From contig JBCAMK010000004.1 of NCBI GenBank assembly GCA_038503065.1, forward strand, positions 2,555,001 to 2,619,000: a stretch of 64,000 nt of DNA, in the 5' to 3' direction. Origin of the DNA: Paragyromitra xinjiangensis. Its lineage: Eukaryota > Ascomycota > Pezizomycetes > Pezizales > Discinaceae. A model generated the notes under the pieces. It was not told where the DNA came from and did no database searches. It saw only the letters and a program-made list of their open reading frames with translations. A program made the translations under genes and the position numbers. This document shows, one piece after another, positions 1 to 13,684 of this stretch; position 1 is the stretch's first letter, and the number at the start of each line of letters is the position of its first letter.

Positions 1-1379
1 GCATCCCACAATCGAACCGGAGGAGAAAAACTTACAACTCTCCTCCCAAGAAACTTCTTCGCCAATGATGCCCTACTTCCCCAATCCAACACATCCCCAT
101 CATACACCCAACCCAGCGTCCTCCTCGCCTCCTCAAGCAGACTCATAACTTTCTCGTCCAGCCATCTTTCTCTCTCTAACAGCAATGGCATAACGGGGAT
201 GACTAGTGGTAGTCCCTTATAAAGCCTGGGCAGAAGACTCTGGTCGAACCATCCCGGGTCGTTCTTAGGGCGTGTCGGGGCGAAATGATGGAAACAGATC
301 GAGCCCTGGTGGGTACTATTCCTGAATTTGGTGCGGAGGAAGATCGGTGGTACGTTGGATATAGAAAGCCGAAAAGAGTAAGGAGTTGGGATTGAGTTGG
401 TATTCATACTTTGTGGGTTATGAATACCCGTAAAGCCTTGTGCTGCTTCTGGAATTGGTGGCTGCTTCATGGAAATAACCCGTTTCCCATCGAACTCGAA
501 GCCGTAGTACGTTGGAGGTTGATAGCATGGGCGTGAACTGGCACTGGCAGGAACAGTAGCAGGGACTTGGGCAGTATGTTGGTTCGAAGGCCCAGCTATC
601 GCATTTCCCGTCCAGCCAAAACCAGGCCCATAAGGAGCGAACGAAGCATCATGACCATTATCCACGATTCCCGCCGGCAGCTGCATAGTCTCATATCCCC
701 CTGACCCAAATTCCTGTTGGGCCATAGCGTCCAATGAACCGTGTGGAGGTTGGGGCGCCACCGGGGAAAGGTTAATTGGAGGGTAGAGAGTAGATTCAGG
801 GTGGTGTGGAGGTGGGTTGGCCATCATAGATAGAGCCCTGTGGTACGGGGTGGGGGGGTCGTACCTCGTGCGCTTTATATCCTTTCTCCGTAGAGGCCCA
901 TAAACGGACTGGGGCCTACCTTGCTCCCCATTGTACAGAAGGGTTTGTGGACAAGGCACTGCTTTACTCGGGATTGGCATCTGTATCTCAAGACCATCAT
1001 AGGCAGGATAAACAGGGGGTTCCTGGGACTTCGGATCAACCGTCATCGGCCGCGCGGTAAGCTCAAGGGCTGAGTCTGAAGAATCGTATGATCCATTTTC
1101 CGAAGCCCTTGCCATCTCAGGCATATTGTATACAGCAGTAACTGGTAGAGGAGGATCCCGAAATTGAGATCGAGCAGGCACCGAAGGCCCTAGTATACTA
1201 TCCTGTGATCTAATTTCTAGTTGTCGTAAATTGGCAGCCGTCACTGGAGCAGAACTATTAAGAGCCAGATTACTTAGCTCTTCATCATCCTTTGGAGGCC
1301 AGGGCATCGCGGTGTCTGGAGTATCCATGAATCCGTACTCGCCGATTGAGAAGCCGTGGTTGTGGAGTTTTTCGTCCAT
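1..1379 (-). CDS. Unrecognised family A protein, copy 1 (partial, runs off left edge)
   Basis: Frame open from an ATG at 1379 to the window edge with no stop. A GTAAGT donor at 35 fits the end of the first exon after exactly 448 codons (phase 0). The N-terminal ~300 residues are low-complexity, rich in Pro, Ser, Gln and Tyr, as in disordered regions. The last ~110 residues resemble the two following genes: an aromatic/His patch (CFHHFAP), then PGWFDQSLL, then an amphipathic stretch with LLEEARR, then GRRV directly before the donor. Copies 2 and 3 have YHYFFP and HYHHVLP at the first of these positions, and WFDEKFL in copy 3 at the second. I know no domain name for this. The remaining exon(s) lie left of the window. 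No signal peptide or membrane segment is visible. The ATG at 1379 is the first in a long open frame, but an upstream exon cannot be excluded. Confidence 0.6.
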   Translation of the reverse strand, partial: MDEKLHNHGFSIGEYGFMDTPDTAMPWPPKDDEELSNLALNSSAPVTAANLRQLEIRSQDSILGPSVPARSQFRDPPLPVTAVYNMPEMARASENGSYDSSDSALELTARPMTVDPKSQEPPVYPAYDGLEIQMPIPSKAVPCPQTLLYNGEQGRPQSVYGPLRRKDIKRTRYDPPTPYHRALSMMANPPPHHPESTLYPPINLSPVAPQPPHGSLDAMAQQEFGSGGYETMQLPAGIVDNGHDASFAPYGPGFGWTGNAIAGPSNQHTAQVPATVPASASSRPCYQPPTYYGFEFDGKRVISMKQPPIPEAAQGFTGIHNPQSMNTNSIPTPYSFRLSISNVPPIFLRTKFRNSTHQGSICFHHFAPTRPKNDPGWFDQSLLPRLYKGLPLVIPVMPLLLERERWLDEKVMSLLEEARRTLGWVYDGDVLDWGSRASLAKKFLGRRVVSFSPPVRLWD

Positions 1380-2261
1380 GGTGAGGGCGTCTTCATGAGA
1401 CTGTGGGAGGTAAGTAGAGGAGAAGTGGGGAAGGAATGGGTTCTTAAAGCCTTTTAAAATAATATTTTTCTGGGAGACGTGCTAACGTTCTGATTAGCTT
1501 TCAGACTGTTCTGCTAGAGCTCGGAAAAAGAAAAATATTTCTCACGATTCAGGCTTCGTCATCGTTTATTTAATCTCTTTGGGTAATATCAAAGCGGGAA
1601 CGGAGTCACGAGCAGGTTGTAAAACCGGGTCACAAGTCATCACTCGCATGTCTGGCCTGGTCCTAAGTGTAAAAACTCCGCCAAAAGCTCCAAAATGAGG
1701 CATATGAGATGCAAGAAACAGTTCTAAATCTCACTTCACAACCTTCAGGCGGTTCATCAAGATCATTCCCACGAATTATCTCGTGTATCAACACTGTTTA
1801 GATGGCAATCGTCGGCGAAGGGCTCTCCGTTCATCCCGCAAAATATTTTCGTCGCAGAGGAGGTTAAGACTACTAGAAGCGCTAGACAGCCTTCTCATAT
1901 GGACTAGTCTTTTCGAGCTAGCGTTAGGGCTTAGAGACCGTGATAGGTAATACGCTTAACACATGTTGTATCAGCACGACACGTGTTAGCATTTATCCTA
2001 TGACCATTAAAGCATAAACCTTCAGTATTATTATCACAGCTAATAGCCACTCAGCCCAGAGTTAATGCCCTCATTCTCTGCATTCCACTTTCTAGGCAAC
2101 AGCAAACCATTGCAAATTCTTTCTAACCGCCTTATTGCTATCACATTATAAAGCGATAATAGCAACGAATGTACCTAAATTATTTCTCCTGCGTTAGACT
2201 TGCTATCATTTCCAACTCTTTTGCCCTCACACTCCTCGCTCCCCATTCCATTGCACTCCTG
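1380..2261. other. Intergenic spacer between family A copies 1 and 2
   Basis: Upstream region of copy 1 and downstream region of copy 2. I see no convincing open frame, RNA gene or repeat here. It should hold the promoter of copy 1 and the 3' end of copy 2, but I recognise no specific site. Confidence 0.5.
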
Positions 2262-3450
2262 CTAGGATTCTGAGCCCTCCAGGAGCATGTATGCGTTTCC
2301 GACCCTACACCAGCCCTGCAAAGGGCTTTTATTAAATATCATCAACCTCAGGTTCCATGAATCTGATTCTACATGGCCCACTAGACCACTTAGCGACATC
2401 CTGCTCTCAAGATGCGCGTTTTCGAATACCACAGGGGTTTCATCATCAGCAACAATTGTTATGATCGGTGGCGTCCCTTCCGCGAACTCTGCGTCTAGGA
2501 ACTGGCCAATAAGTTCCGCAAGGGTTGTTTCTCGGTTGATCTAACCACTCCATAAGCTACAAGTAAAACCTTTAGATCAAGAAGAACGTATAAGAATAAT
2601 AACATACCAGCTCTCCATCCCAGTCCTTCTTAATCCATTTCCACCCCTCCGAAGTTAGTTCGTATTCCCTCGCTAATGTCTTTTTCGACTCTTCCCATAT
2701 GGTCTCCATGTTCATATTCAGCCAATCCTCCTTAGAGGTACCCGCCCGGGTATTATCAGAGACTGGCAATAGAGGTTCCCCAGGTAACCGCCAGTCATGA
2801 AAGTAGCCTAGGTTTACGTTTGGTAGCAGTGGAAAAAAGTAGTGGTAGAATTCTTCACCCTCCATGCCTTCACGAAGGAATGTTACACAAAGGAATACCG
2901 GCACAGCAATGATACGACCCAGCGGCTCCTGATTAATGGCAGTAAACTTTGGCAAAGTAGGCAGTTTTGGAGTCCAAGAACTTTCCGAAACAAGAGAAGT
3001 GCTATCAGGAACTGGAATATGAGAAATAGGTGGAGATAAGGCTTCTTCTTCCGTAGGATGAACAATGGTTGATAGTTGAGCCGGAAAGAAACTAAGCTCT
3101 AAGTCAGCTGGAGGAGTAAACGGATCAGCTGGAGGAGTGCCCGCGTTAGCCAGAGAGATTTCTGTGATCTTGGGCAAGCCTGCACCCTTCAAACCAGCAG
3201 CAAACTGCAGAGAAGGGACGGTGGTCGGGTCCAGAGAATCAATTGTAGCAGGAATTTGTCCTGTAGCAAGAGTGTTTTCTGGGATATCAGCAGCAGCAGT
3301 TCCAGCAGTTCCTTCATAGTTATAAACCACGTCATATCGCTTCTGCTCATGTAGAGGGACCAAGTTTCTGTTTTTCAAGTAGTCTGGACGGTCCTCGAAT
3401 ACCCAAGTACGGACCTGTTTGCCGGCGATAAGCCGGAAGGATTCACGCAT
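2262..3450 (-). CDS. Unrecognised family A protein, copy 2 (two exons)
   Basis: Exons 3450-2608 and 2540-2262, joined across a 67-bp intron (donor GTATGT at 2607, acceptor GTTAG ending at 2541), give 373 residues. The junction is phase 0 and follows DWDGEL; exon 2 continues INRETTLAEL. Copy 3 has FDGRL then VNGGTTLREL at the same place, which supports both models. The N-terminal ~190 residues are Pro/Ser/Thr-rich. The conserved part begins near residue 195 with VPVFLCVTFL, followed by FYHYFFPLLP and an amphipathic segment ending WKWIKKDWDGEL. Exon 2 adds about 92 residues with a hydrophobic strand-like PPIITIV segment. No enzyme motif, signal peptide or membrane helix is seen. The function is unknown. 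The tandem copies point to local duplication. Confidence 0.75.
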
Positions 3451-3908
3451 TCCGCTTCGAGGATTCAGTCAGGGTTGGGGGAGATGGAAGAGGATGAAGA
3501 GGGAAGAGATGAGTAAACCACCTCACTCTGTTAAGTAGTGGTTTTAGGAATAAGTGCCTGCTGCGAAGTTTAGATCACCAATTAAAGAAACAGCATCTTC
3601 TATCTCCTAATACTTCGATATAGACCACCGTCACAAAATGGAAAAGGTGTGGGGCCTCTACTCGTCCTGTCTGCGACTTTGGGACAGAATTGGCTACTAT
3701 AAGAATTAAAAACTGTCTACCGATAAGAGAAAATCTAGATGATAATAGCATCATTTTACTCCTCAAGCTCATTTATAGCGAAAATCTACCCACCAACATT
3801 CCCACCATTCCCTCGGGCATCGCATTCTTTGTACTAAATTAACTGCCCGTGAGCCCTTCATCAAAGCTCTATCCTCCCTACAAACCCCCTCCATCCATCC
3901 TCTCATCA

Positions 3909-4795
3909 TTCCGCCATATAATGCCAAGGCCTCCTCTTCAGAATCGGCGTAAGGACCAACGGTTCTCCAGGCCTAGGTCTTGTCGCAAGGAAAGTCGCAA
4001 CAAGCTCCCTCAACGTCGTACCACCATTCACCTATCCCATCCATCAGCAATCTCCCAACAACCCCACCCCAGCCCAATTCCCAATAAACCGAGAGAAAGC
4101 CCCAACTCACCAACCTCCCATCAAAATCACTCTGCAAACTCCCCCACTCACTCGTCATCACCATACTCTCCTCATAAAGCTCTCCCAACGTCTGCATCCC
4201 AACCCACAGCAGATTACTAATATTCTCATCCATACACCCAGCTTGACATAGCAGCGAGGTCTTCCCAACTCTCACAATACCCTTCGGGTTTCCGGTCTGC
4301 AGGAACTTCTCATCGAACCACGTCTCGTCTGCTCCCTGTGGCGGTGGCAGGACATGGTGGTAGTGTACAACGCCTTTCCAGAACCCACTGAGACAGGTGA
4401 CTCGGAGAAGTACCGCTACGGGCTGGAATTCAGTCTCGTAGAGCGTGAAGGTGGTATCGGGCATGCAGATGTCTTGGTTGTATAGGAGGGTCATTTTTGG
4501 CTTTTTAGGCTGGAGGTAGTTAGTAGTTATTTACGGAGGAGAGCTGTGGGCTTACTTGTGGCTCTTGGTAATGGGTTGAATGTTGTGGTAGATAGCTATC
4601 GGGGAGCGTTGACGGGAGGTAGTGGCCATGGGGCACAGATGAGGTTGGGTCGTCGACTGCCTGACACAACGGTTGCGAATCATATACCATCACTCGCTTG
4701 GTGCAGGACGACATTGCGTTGGTGATTGGCTGGTTAAGTGGAGTGGAGGAGGAACGCCCAACGAAGGCCTGATACGATATTTTGACAAAGTTCAC
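3909..4795 (-). CDS. Unrecognised family A protein, copy 3 (three exons)
   Basis: Exons 4795-4556, 4509-4111 and 4031-3909 give 253 residues. Intron 1 (46 bp) has a GTAAGC donor at 4555 and a near-ideal TACTAAC branch site before CTCCAG. Intron 2 (79 bp) has a GTGAGT donor at 4110 and a GATAG acceptor. Both junctions are phase 0. The protein matches copy 2 through HYHHVLPP, ETWFDEKFLQ, the segment ending DFDGRL, and VNGGTTLRELVATFL after the intron. It then stops after PWHYMAE, about 50 residues earlier than copy 2, so the C-terminus is either naturally short or truncated. Translation could instead begin at the Met at 4714 (MSSCTKRV), removing 27 residues. No known domain is recognised. Confidence 0.7.
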
Positions 4796-6010
4796 TGCTC
4801 AGGCTCCCAGGTTAACTGACGGACGGAGGGGAAAGGCAGATCGTGTCAGGCTCTTTAGGCTGACATCATCTGAAGCTATCAGCACATCTACAAGTGTCCG
4901 GGTGATTCCGTGTGCCTGGAACACCACCAGAGTCGTCGATTCGTATAGAATAAAAACTAATTAGCAAGGGCTTGTGGAAATTCAATTCACTTCACATTCC
5001 TATCTTTAGCCTCAATGATCACATGATCCTGTACACTACCAGTACTACCAAAACCCAGTTCCTAGACATACGCACAACCTTCAATATGGCCAACGAGCAA
5101 TAACACCAACAACCAATCAGAGAAAATATATTCTAAAATCCAGCATCAAAGAACTTACAACACTAAAATAAAGCTGCTAAACGCCCACGGGCTGAAAAAA
5201 ATGGCTATGACGGAAATCTAGAAATAAACTCAAATCGCCTCGTATTTCCCATCTCTACTATGACAAAAATTGACTGACGAAAAAACAATGAAAAAAAAAG
5301 TAACTGTATCATAAACAGCATCAAGATCATACGAATCCACATTCCTCCACTGTTTCGATTCTCCACTCCTAAATCTCTCCCCCACCATCCTATACTTATG
5401 CCTAGCCGAGCCGCCTCTCTCAATCAAAATAGAAAAGAGAACTCCGGTTGCCAAAACGCAGAAGGCCATCTGATCATGAGAAACGTGAAACTCGGGACAC
5501 AGAAACTCAAGAAAAAATAATGAAAACTCGTCTCAAGTAACGTAAAAGTATCATTGCGAAAAAAGAAACACGGACCGTCCCAGCATTGTAAACAATAAAA
5601 ACACCCACCCACGCAGATATGAAGACACGAAAAATACGCAAATTGATGCTAGCGGGGGAGAAGCATCATCAGAGCAAAAATAAAAAATCCCCTAGTCCTA
5701 ATCACACAAATACACCATAATTTATCCCAGTCAAATGACGAGATGCACAACAGCCGGTCTATGCTAATACGACGTCAAGAGGGAGATAGTGCTCTAGCTG
5801 ACTGTGGAGGATGAGGCGGCGATCGAGTGAAGGCAAGAGGGGGCGGATATTGACGAGAAGGGGTTGAAAGTAAGCTGGCGGATAGTTTTTTTGATGACTT
5901 TTAGATTAACATTGATATTCGACGGACGGACGTTTTACATCGTATGCTATAATTTCCCGTAAGGAGATGATCACCACAACTAAAACTAGGGAAAAGAATA
6001 AACTTACTGT
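4796..6010. other. Intergenic region, includes the probable cdc42 3' UTR
   Basis: About 1.2 kb without a convincing gene. Open frames here are short, A/T- or Phe-rich and lack family features. The part from about 5,750 to 6,010 is probably cdc42 3' untranslated sequence. The part near 4,800-5,000 should be the promoter of family A copy 3. No tRNA or repeat was recognised. Confidence 0.5.
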
Positions 6011-7697
<1,687 letters not shown>

Positions 7698-8540
7698 TCT
7701 GCGTCCTTTGCTTTTTTTTCAAGCTTTTTGCTCTTCTGATAACGCTGGCGAAGCTGTAAACACTACCCTATCGAAAGCTAGAGGATCTGGATTTTATCTA
7801 AAACGTGTAAGCAGAGGATCAACGCCAGAGAGAAAGAGTCTCGCATGCACAAGCAAAAATGAGTTGGATGAGGTATGGAGCGGGGCTTGGCCAAGTGATG
7901 ATAGGAACGAAACGATAGACCAGGAAATCAACTGTGTTGATGGGAATGAGGGGGTCGAGAAAAAGAGGTGGGGGAGCAACATTGATAAATCCAGACAGTA
8001 GATAACAACCGTGATAGCTACGATACAAGGGGTGTCGGATGTAATGTTTGGGTGTGTGTGTATGTCCGTATGTGTACGGTAAAGGAGAAGGGGAGATTGC
8101 GGGTAAGAGGTCAAGCAAGGAGAAGCGTAGGAGATAGGCAGAGCAGGCGATTCAACACGCGATATTAAAGTTGTGTAGCAGAGCGTGGAACGAGCGTGGA
8201 ACGTGGCAGAGTGGACTGAAGAGAATAGGAGGAGCTGTGCTTCTCTGCGAGGGAGGTTCACTCACGGTAACCTTAAGCTGGAGCACGAGATAACCGTACT
8301 ATGGACTGCGGAGAGCACGTGGAGCGGGCGGGTGGGCGGGAGTGAAGCGAGGTCGGAGGAAACGCGAAGGACAGGTGCTGCTTTTGAATGGTGCAGTGGA
8401 CGAGAAGGAAGGTAGGTCGGAGGAAAAGGGGGTTTTCTGCGGAGAGCGGGAGGGGAGATTGCTGGAGATACGGCTTTTTTCTTCCTTTCTTTCCTTCCTT
8501 TATAACTACCCGTCTGTTCGTATATTATCTGGCAGTGTTT

Positions 8541-8557
8541 GGGGGGGGGGGGGGGGG
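8541..8557. repeat. G17 homopolymer run
   Basis: Seventeen consecutive G residues, about 840 bp upstream of the cdc42 start codon. On the minus strand, in the direction of cdc42 transcription, it reads as a C tract. Runs of this length are mutable and also error-prone in sequencing, so the exact count is uncertain. Confidence 0.9.
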
Positions 8558-9200
8558 TGCGAGTTAGCAATAAGGATGAAGGCGCAGAGATACGATGATG
8601 AGGTTGGGCTGTTGGGCTGAGGGTGGGCTGCTACTTGTGGCTGCTACTGATGATGGTGATGGGGGGAAAGGAGACGGAGGAGAGGTGAAGTCGAGGTGGT
8701 AAAGTGCGCTTGGACACTGGTGTTGCTCTCTGTCTCTGTCTCTGTCTCTGCTACCTGCTACCGAGGCGATTGGGGGGCTGATTGGAGGGAAATTGCGGTG
8801 AGGGTGGAATATGTGTCAACGATGAATAAAGAGAAGTGCTCAGTCAGTCAGTTATGCCTCACGAAAACAGGCAGGCAGCCCTTCAACTCCAGATCACCCT
8901 CGTGGTCACCTAGAAGGGCATACACGTATATATATGTATTCATTTATCGACGCCTGTTTCTCCTACTTTTCCTGAATAGTCATTTGTTTCAAGTGGCAGG
9001 TTATCTTTCTGTTCACGACAGTTGTTGCTTCTTCGACTTGCTCGAAACGATCGTTGCAATTGCCCAATTCGTCGAGCCACCCCCCAAATAGCGTTAGTCC
9101 AGCTCCAACGCATTTCTTTCAGAACCGGCAGCCGCACGAGAAAGCTTTTCTTTTGGTGTCTTCACTTGGACAGCCTGTTCGGCGCGGTTACTGCACAGTG

Positions 9201-9248
9201 CACATACACATACATACATACATACATACATACATACACACACACACA
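9201..9248. repeat. CATA/CA microsatellite
   Basis: Tandem CATA units pass into CA dinucleotides. This is a simple sequence repeat in non-coding DNA and would be length-polymorphic. The apparent Tyr/Thr/His-rich peptides encoded across it are artefacts of the repeat. Confidence 0.9.
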
Positions 9249-12200
9249 AGCATAGACAGCTCACCGTGATTCAGCCTCCATTTACCGGTAACTACTTGTA
9301 CGTATGCACCTACACGAATTGCCTTCTATCGTGATGCCCAGAATCATCTTGGTGAACACAAAAATTCTCTGTGCTACCGTGGTGAATTGCATTGTAACAA
9401 TCGATCTACCGGTACGTACCTACATGTATGTGCCCTCAACTTAACTGCAACCTTCCGATACACACAACACGCGGCTACCCGCGCCGAAGAGCGGGCTTTC
9501 TTCGGGCAGGAGTGCTGCTTAATTGTCGCAGCACGGTATGATCGCTCCCAGGGTGTTGCGCGTCTGTCCTCAGAACTATCCTCGTGTCCGCGTCATAATA
9601 TATAAAATTCCCAGGCCCTCGACAGAATTGTCCCCTCTGATAGATACCTTTTCTTACAAGTTCTTTACGCGCTGAAACCAACGCTTGAAGACGCGCGATG
9701 GCGGTTTCATGCTCTACTTAGATCCAAAGCCCACGCGTGTTTTCAGGGTCCAATGACGCAACAAAGACAAATGAAGGTGAGGCTCTGTTACTTCTCTCTC
9801 GGGAGTAAGTTGGGCGGCGTTGGGCGTCGGTACCAAGCGATCACTGCGACAGAAAAATAAAAATCCGGGGTATGTGTTATCTGTAACCCTTCGCGATGAG
9901 CCTGTGTGTTTAATTGGTCTCTGGCGCATCGGACACGGCAGCATTCCTTTCTCGCCCACCAATCCGCTCGAGAATTCGACCCCAAGCTTGTTTTGTTTCT
10001 GCCCTTCGGATCGAAGGCGCTAACCGCACCAGTAGTTTTTGGAATTCGCTTCAACCCCGAAAAAACATAAATAACGAACCGTTACATGTGGTTGGCCGCC
10101 AAATTCGAAACGTCTGGGCTGTATTTCTGGGCTGCAGGATGCAGCTTTCCGCGGATACGTAGGGCTAGGGTTTACGTGCCGGTGTTCGCGCAATCTCATC
10201 TTTTCGGCTTCAGACCAAGAATCTCATCTTCACCCTGCCCGTAAGATGCGAGACACGAGTATTATATACACGATATCCCTGTCTTGTCAACTCTGCATTC
10301 GCTCTTTCGGTCGCCCTACGACTCTTGTGCGACGAAACACAGCGCCATGATATGTTCCGCTCTGGCATTCGTTGATACGAGACCAGTTAGAACCAACTGC
10401 CCACGTGTTACTGGCTCGCCAGCACGGTAAGACAGAGGTTGAATGAGGTCTCGGGTTCTGACATGCCAATCCTCAACCCTGATTGATAGCAGGCATTTAT
10501 TACAAAATTACATTGTGATCGACATTGGTGTTATGATCACCATTCCGACCAAGCATGGTTGAACCCGGAAATCATCTCATCGCCTCCGTTGCACGTAGGT
10601 ATCTGAACCCGGGAATACGTCTTGTGCAAGATGCCTTCAGTCGGCGCCGGGTAGGTTCCCACCTCCCGCTCATGCTTTAGATCAGATAGTGCCATAAACC
10701 AGGCGGTCGTAATTGCAGATACTTTAGCCATGTTAATCCGACAGGCTTCAGTGAGCAGCCGTCGGCAATAAATATTCCGATACTGCAAGGGAGTGGCGAG
10801 ATCCGGGGTCTTTGTTTGCTCGATTGAGTTACCGGTAATATATATTCCCTACAACAATTGAAGTCCTCGACGCGAGCAGCTTAACGAAGTCAGTCCACTT
10901 CATTTAAAAATCTGCCATCGAGCTTTTCTCTTCCTCGCTATGAGATCTCTTGCCCAGACTTCAGAGGTTGAGCTGACTCCAGATGCGAAAGTTCCGAGAT
11001 CACAAGACATCACTCGTCTAGCGTCCGTTACACAAAGGTTGTCTAAGGAAGGAGCTCCTGTTGTCGCTTGGGTATTTCCCCTGTTACACCACGACCGGAA
11101 ATTGATTTGGCGTGACCATTAACGGGAAAACCATACCCGCCGTGACTAGTGGATCCTCAGTCACGAAGAAATGTTCCTCGGTTGGGAAGACGGTTTAAAA
11201 CGGGTATCTCCGGTTTCGAGCGCGCAGGCAATTTCTGAAGGGGTGTAGCGAAATAGGCGCTAGTTTTGATGGGCTCATTACTGTTGGCGGGAGGCCCCGT
11301 AGTTAGCGTTACGATGTGCTGTTGGGGCAATTGTTGATGGAATCACCTATACTCAATGCGTGTGATTCATATCCAAGGTATGAAGAGGGTGTGAGGGTGT
11401 TCTGAAAGGCTCGGAGTAATTTTTGCCGCGGATAGTAAATGATTGCTAATTCTTGGTAGGAGGAGATGGGGGTGAGTCTCTTAGGTAACGTGGACAGCTT
11501 TGCTGACGTGGAATTACTAGTTGTTTGAAATAGTGTTTTATATCTTGTCTTAGGGTATCGGAGGGAAGGTAGGGCCTTGGCTTACCTTCGGCCTCTTCTC
11601 GGCCTACTCTTGGGTGGGTATTTGGTGCGGTACATATATAGAAGACTAAATCTTAATATAAATCCCTAACCTTCACCGAGATATATAAATTTACTCCATT
11701 CCTCAACACTGGTGAAACGACATTTCGAGTGATAATATGTGATGACTATGCACATGGCGAGACTCTTGTAAACGATGCTTGAGTAGTAAGAAACTATAAT
11801 TAGGCTAAATCGGGTTACGTTGGGCTAAACTAGAGAAGAATGGTCTGTACTCGCACTGCATGGAATCTAATTCTTGTTGTTTTGAATGGCACTTAAATAC
11901 TTATATTTTGCTAGAAGCTACGGCGCCGATAATTGACTTTGTTTTCTGAAGCGGTTAAACGGCTTATCAAAGCGTATTTCTACTTCAAAAGTTTTGTAAC
12001 TATATTAGTGGTCTCAGGTTAAATGAGAGCCTAAACTCATTTTGGTAGACAAACCCCTAGTTATAAAGGCTCAAGTCTCAATACATACCACTATCCCGTT
12101 ACCTCGAATACTCCACGATTAATGTTATTTCCTATTACAGCTAAAGAGGTACTTCATCACGATAGACATCCTAGTACCCACGCCAAGCCCAGCTTCCAAC

Positions 12201-13324
12201 ACAGTCTCCATGCATCTCTTGGCGAAGGTTCTCCGATTATCAATTTCTAAACACAGCCTGTTTGCAATCTCCCTGTTTGGTTAGTGTACCCCTTTATCGA
12301 TTGCGTGTTGGGTTTGCGCAATTGCAGCCAGGGAGCAAAATTCCTTATCGAATCCATACCCTTGTCTTCTCGGCCTGTTGGGGCCGTTGAGCAGCTGGTG
12401 TAACAGAAAACGTAGTGGGGCAGGATTTTCGTGTACCCGAGTGGAGACGTCTTGATTCCTCGGCGAGGATTGTGTTTCTTGACTTGTTTTGGAGATTAAG
12501 CGTTCAGCAACGGGAAGTACGCCGTGTTGGCGCTTCGAAGTGGGCTTGGTGCTCGGAAAGACTGGGGGATAAACAATCTTGGCTTGGTTTGTTTCTCCGC
12601 TCAGTTATAAAATTTGATACTTGACTGTTGTAACACGGATATTTCGAATGGAAGCTAAACGGCCCGTCTCTGGTCCGCTATTATTCCGCGGGATTCGCTT
12701 AGGAGAAATGTATTGATTTACTTCTTGGGTTGCTAAGCAGGTTTTAAAAATAGAAATCGACCAAAAGCACTTTGGAATTAGCTAGTGATCCTAAAACGGA
12801 ACTGGAAGAGGAATAGTTATCGAATCCGAGCCGTGGAGGCTACCTTGGCGAGTAACAGTAAGATAGGAGATTGCGTAGCAAGGATTAAAGAGTTGGATGG
12901 GTGAAACAAGATATAAGGGGATGAGAAAATACATGTAGTATACGTATAGAAAGATTAAAAGGACATGTAGATGTGTGGTGAACATAACATCTAAGCCGAA
13001 CTAAGCTGCTGGAGCAAAGTATCGTGGTTTAGGAGAAATGGAAATATTCTAGTGATACATGGTACTAGGTCTGGAGCTGTGGGGCCGCTGTCATTAGAAC
13101 ATCCTCAAGCCTGGTAGGAGCAAGATCTGCTGGTCTAGGAATCGTCGCATGCAATACTTTTAGCTTGAAATAAGCATGAACCAGAGGTTTTGAGTGCTCT
13201 TCTAACTTTATATGGGGTTATGCATCGCTCTCAACAAAAGCCTCTTAAGTGTAAGGTAGGGAGAAAAAAAGAAAAAAGGAAAAAAAGAACCCAGATACCA
13301 ACCGTGATAGTGAACAGCGTTTAA

Positions 13325-13684
13325 TCAAGTATTCGGAGATACGCCAATGCCAAACTTTGCGAGTAAACAGCCATGCACGCTACCATATTGGGAAGCACTC
13401 GCACTACACTCATCGAGCGGGTTTCCATTCTTGACCCTGCCTACGTACCCAACCTGGACGGCTAGGTTTTCTGTGAAGCTTCTGTCGAAATTTGCACAAA
13501 GGCCTGTGCTTAAGTGGGTAAAGGGAAGTATTTTGGGTGGTGCAGGAGCTTGTACATCTGGTTTGTCTTTTTTAATCGGGTCAGATGGGGGTGGTGGGGA
13601 ATCTGCGGTAGGAGTAACTGGTAAAGGAACGGCGCATGCTCTGGAGGTCATGATGAGAGCTAGTATCAAAAGGTTCCTTTGCAT
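13325..13684 (-). CDS. Small secreted protein, candidate effector
   Basis: I chose the Met at 13684 (MQRNLLILALIMTSRACA) rather than one 29 codons upstream because it opens directly with a signal peptide. Cleavage is likely after ACA, near residue 18. The product is 119 residues. The mature part has a Pro-rich stretch of about 30 residues, then a compact C-terminal segment with three cysteines (LCANF, DECSA, HGCLL) and a GYVGRVKNG turn. The odd cysteine count suggests either one free thiol or dimerisation. A TATATAAAAG element lies about 160 bp upstream. No known effector family is recognised. A 138-codon open frame on the opposite strand overlaps it and is probably a shadow. The gene sits alone in AT-rich DNA, as candidate effectors often do. 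Confidence 0.6.
   Translation of the reverse strand: MQRNLLILALIMTSRACAVPLPVTPTADSPPPPSDPIKKDKPDVQAPAPPKILPFTHLSTGLCANFDRSFTENLAVQVGYVGRVKNGNPLDECSASASQYGSVHGCLLAKFGIGVSPNT

Larger units (their letters stand above)
7698..13324. other. Long gene-poor region upstream of cdc42
   Basis: About 5.6 kb with no gene I can support. It begins with the cdc42 5' region, rich in purine/pyrimidine-biased tracts and CT repeats (CTCTGT iterations near 8,730), and includes a G17 run and a CATA/CA microsatellite annotated separately. Sequence from about 11,600 becomes AT-rich with many TA steps. Short open frames (for example 10940-11122 on the plus strand, which follows a TATATATA stretch) show no family resemblance. 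The region may contain a long 5' leader, a non-coding RNA or decayed transposon sequence. None of these can be shown here. Confidence 0.4.

Noticed and set aside
9022..9269. Frames rich in Tyr, Thr and His around 9.2 kb
   Set aside because: Produced by the CATA/CA microsatellite.
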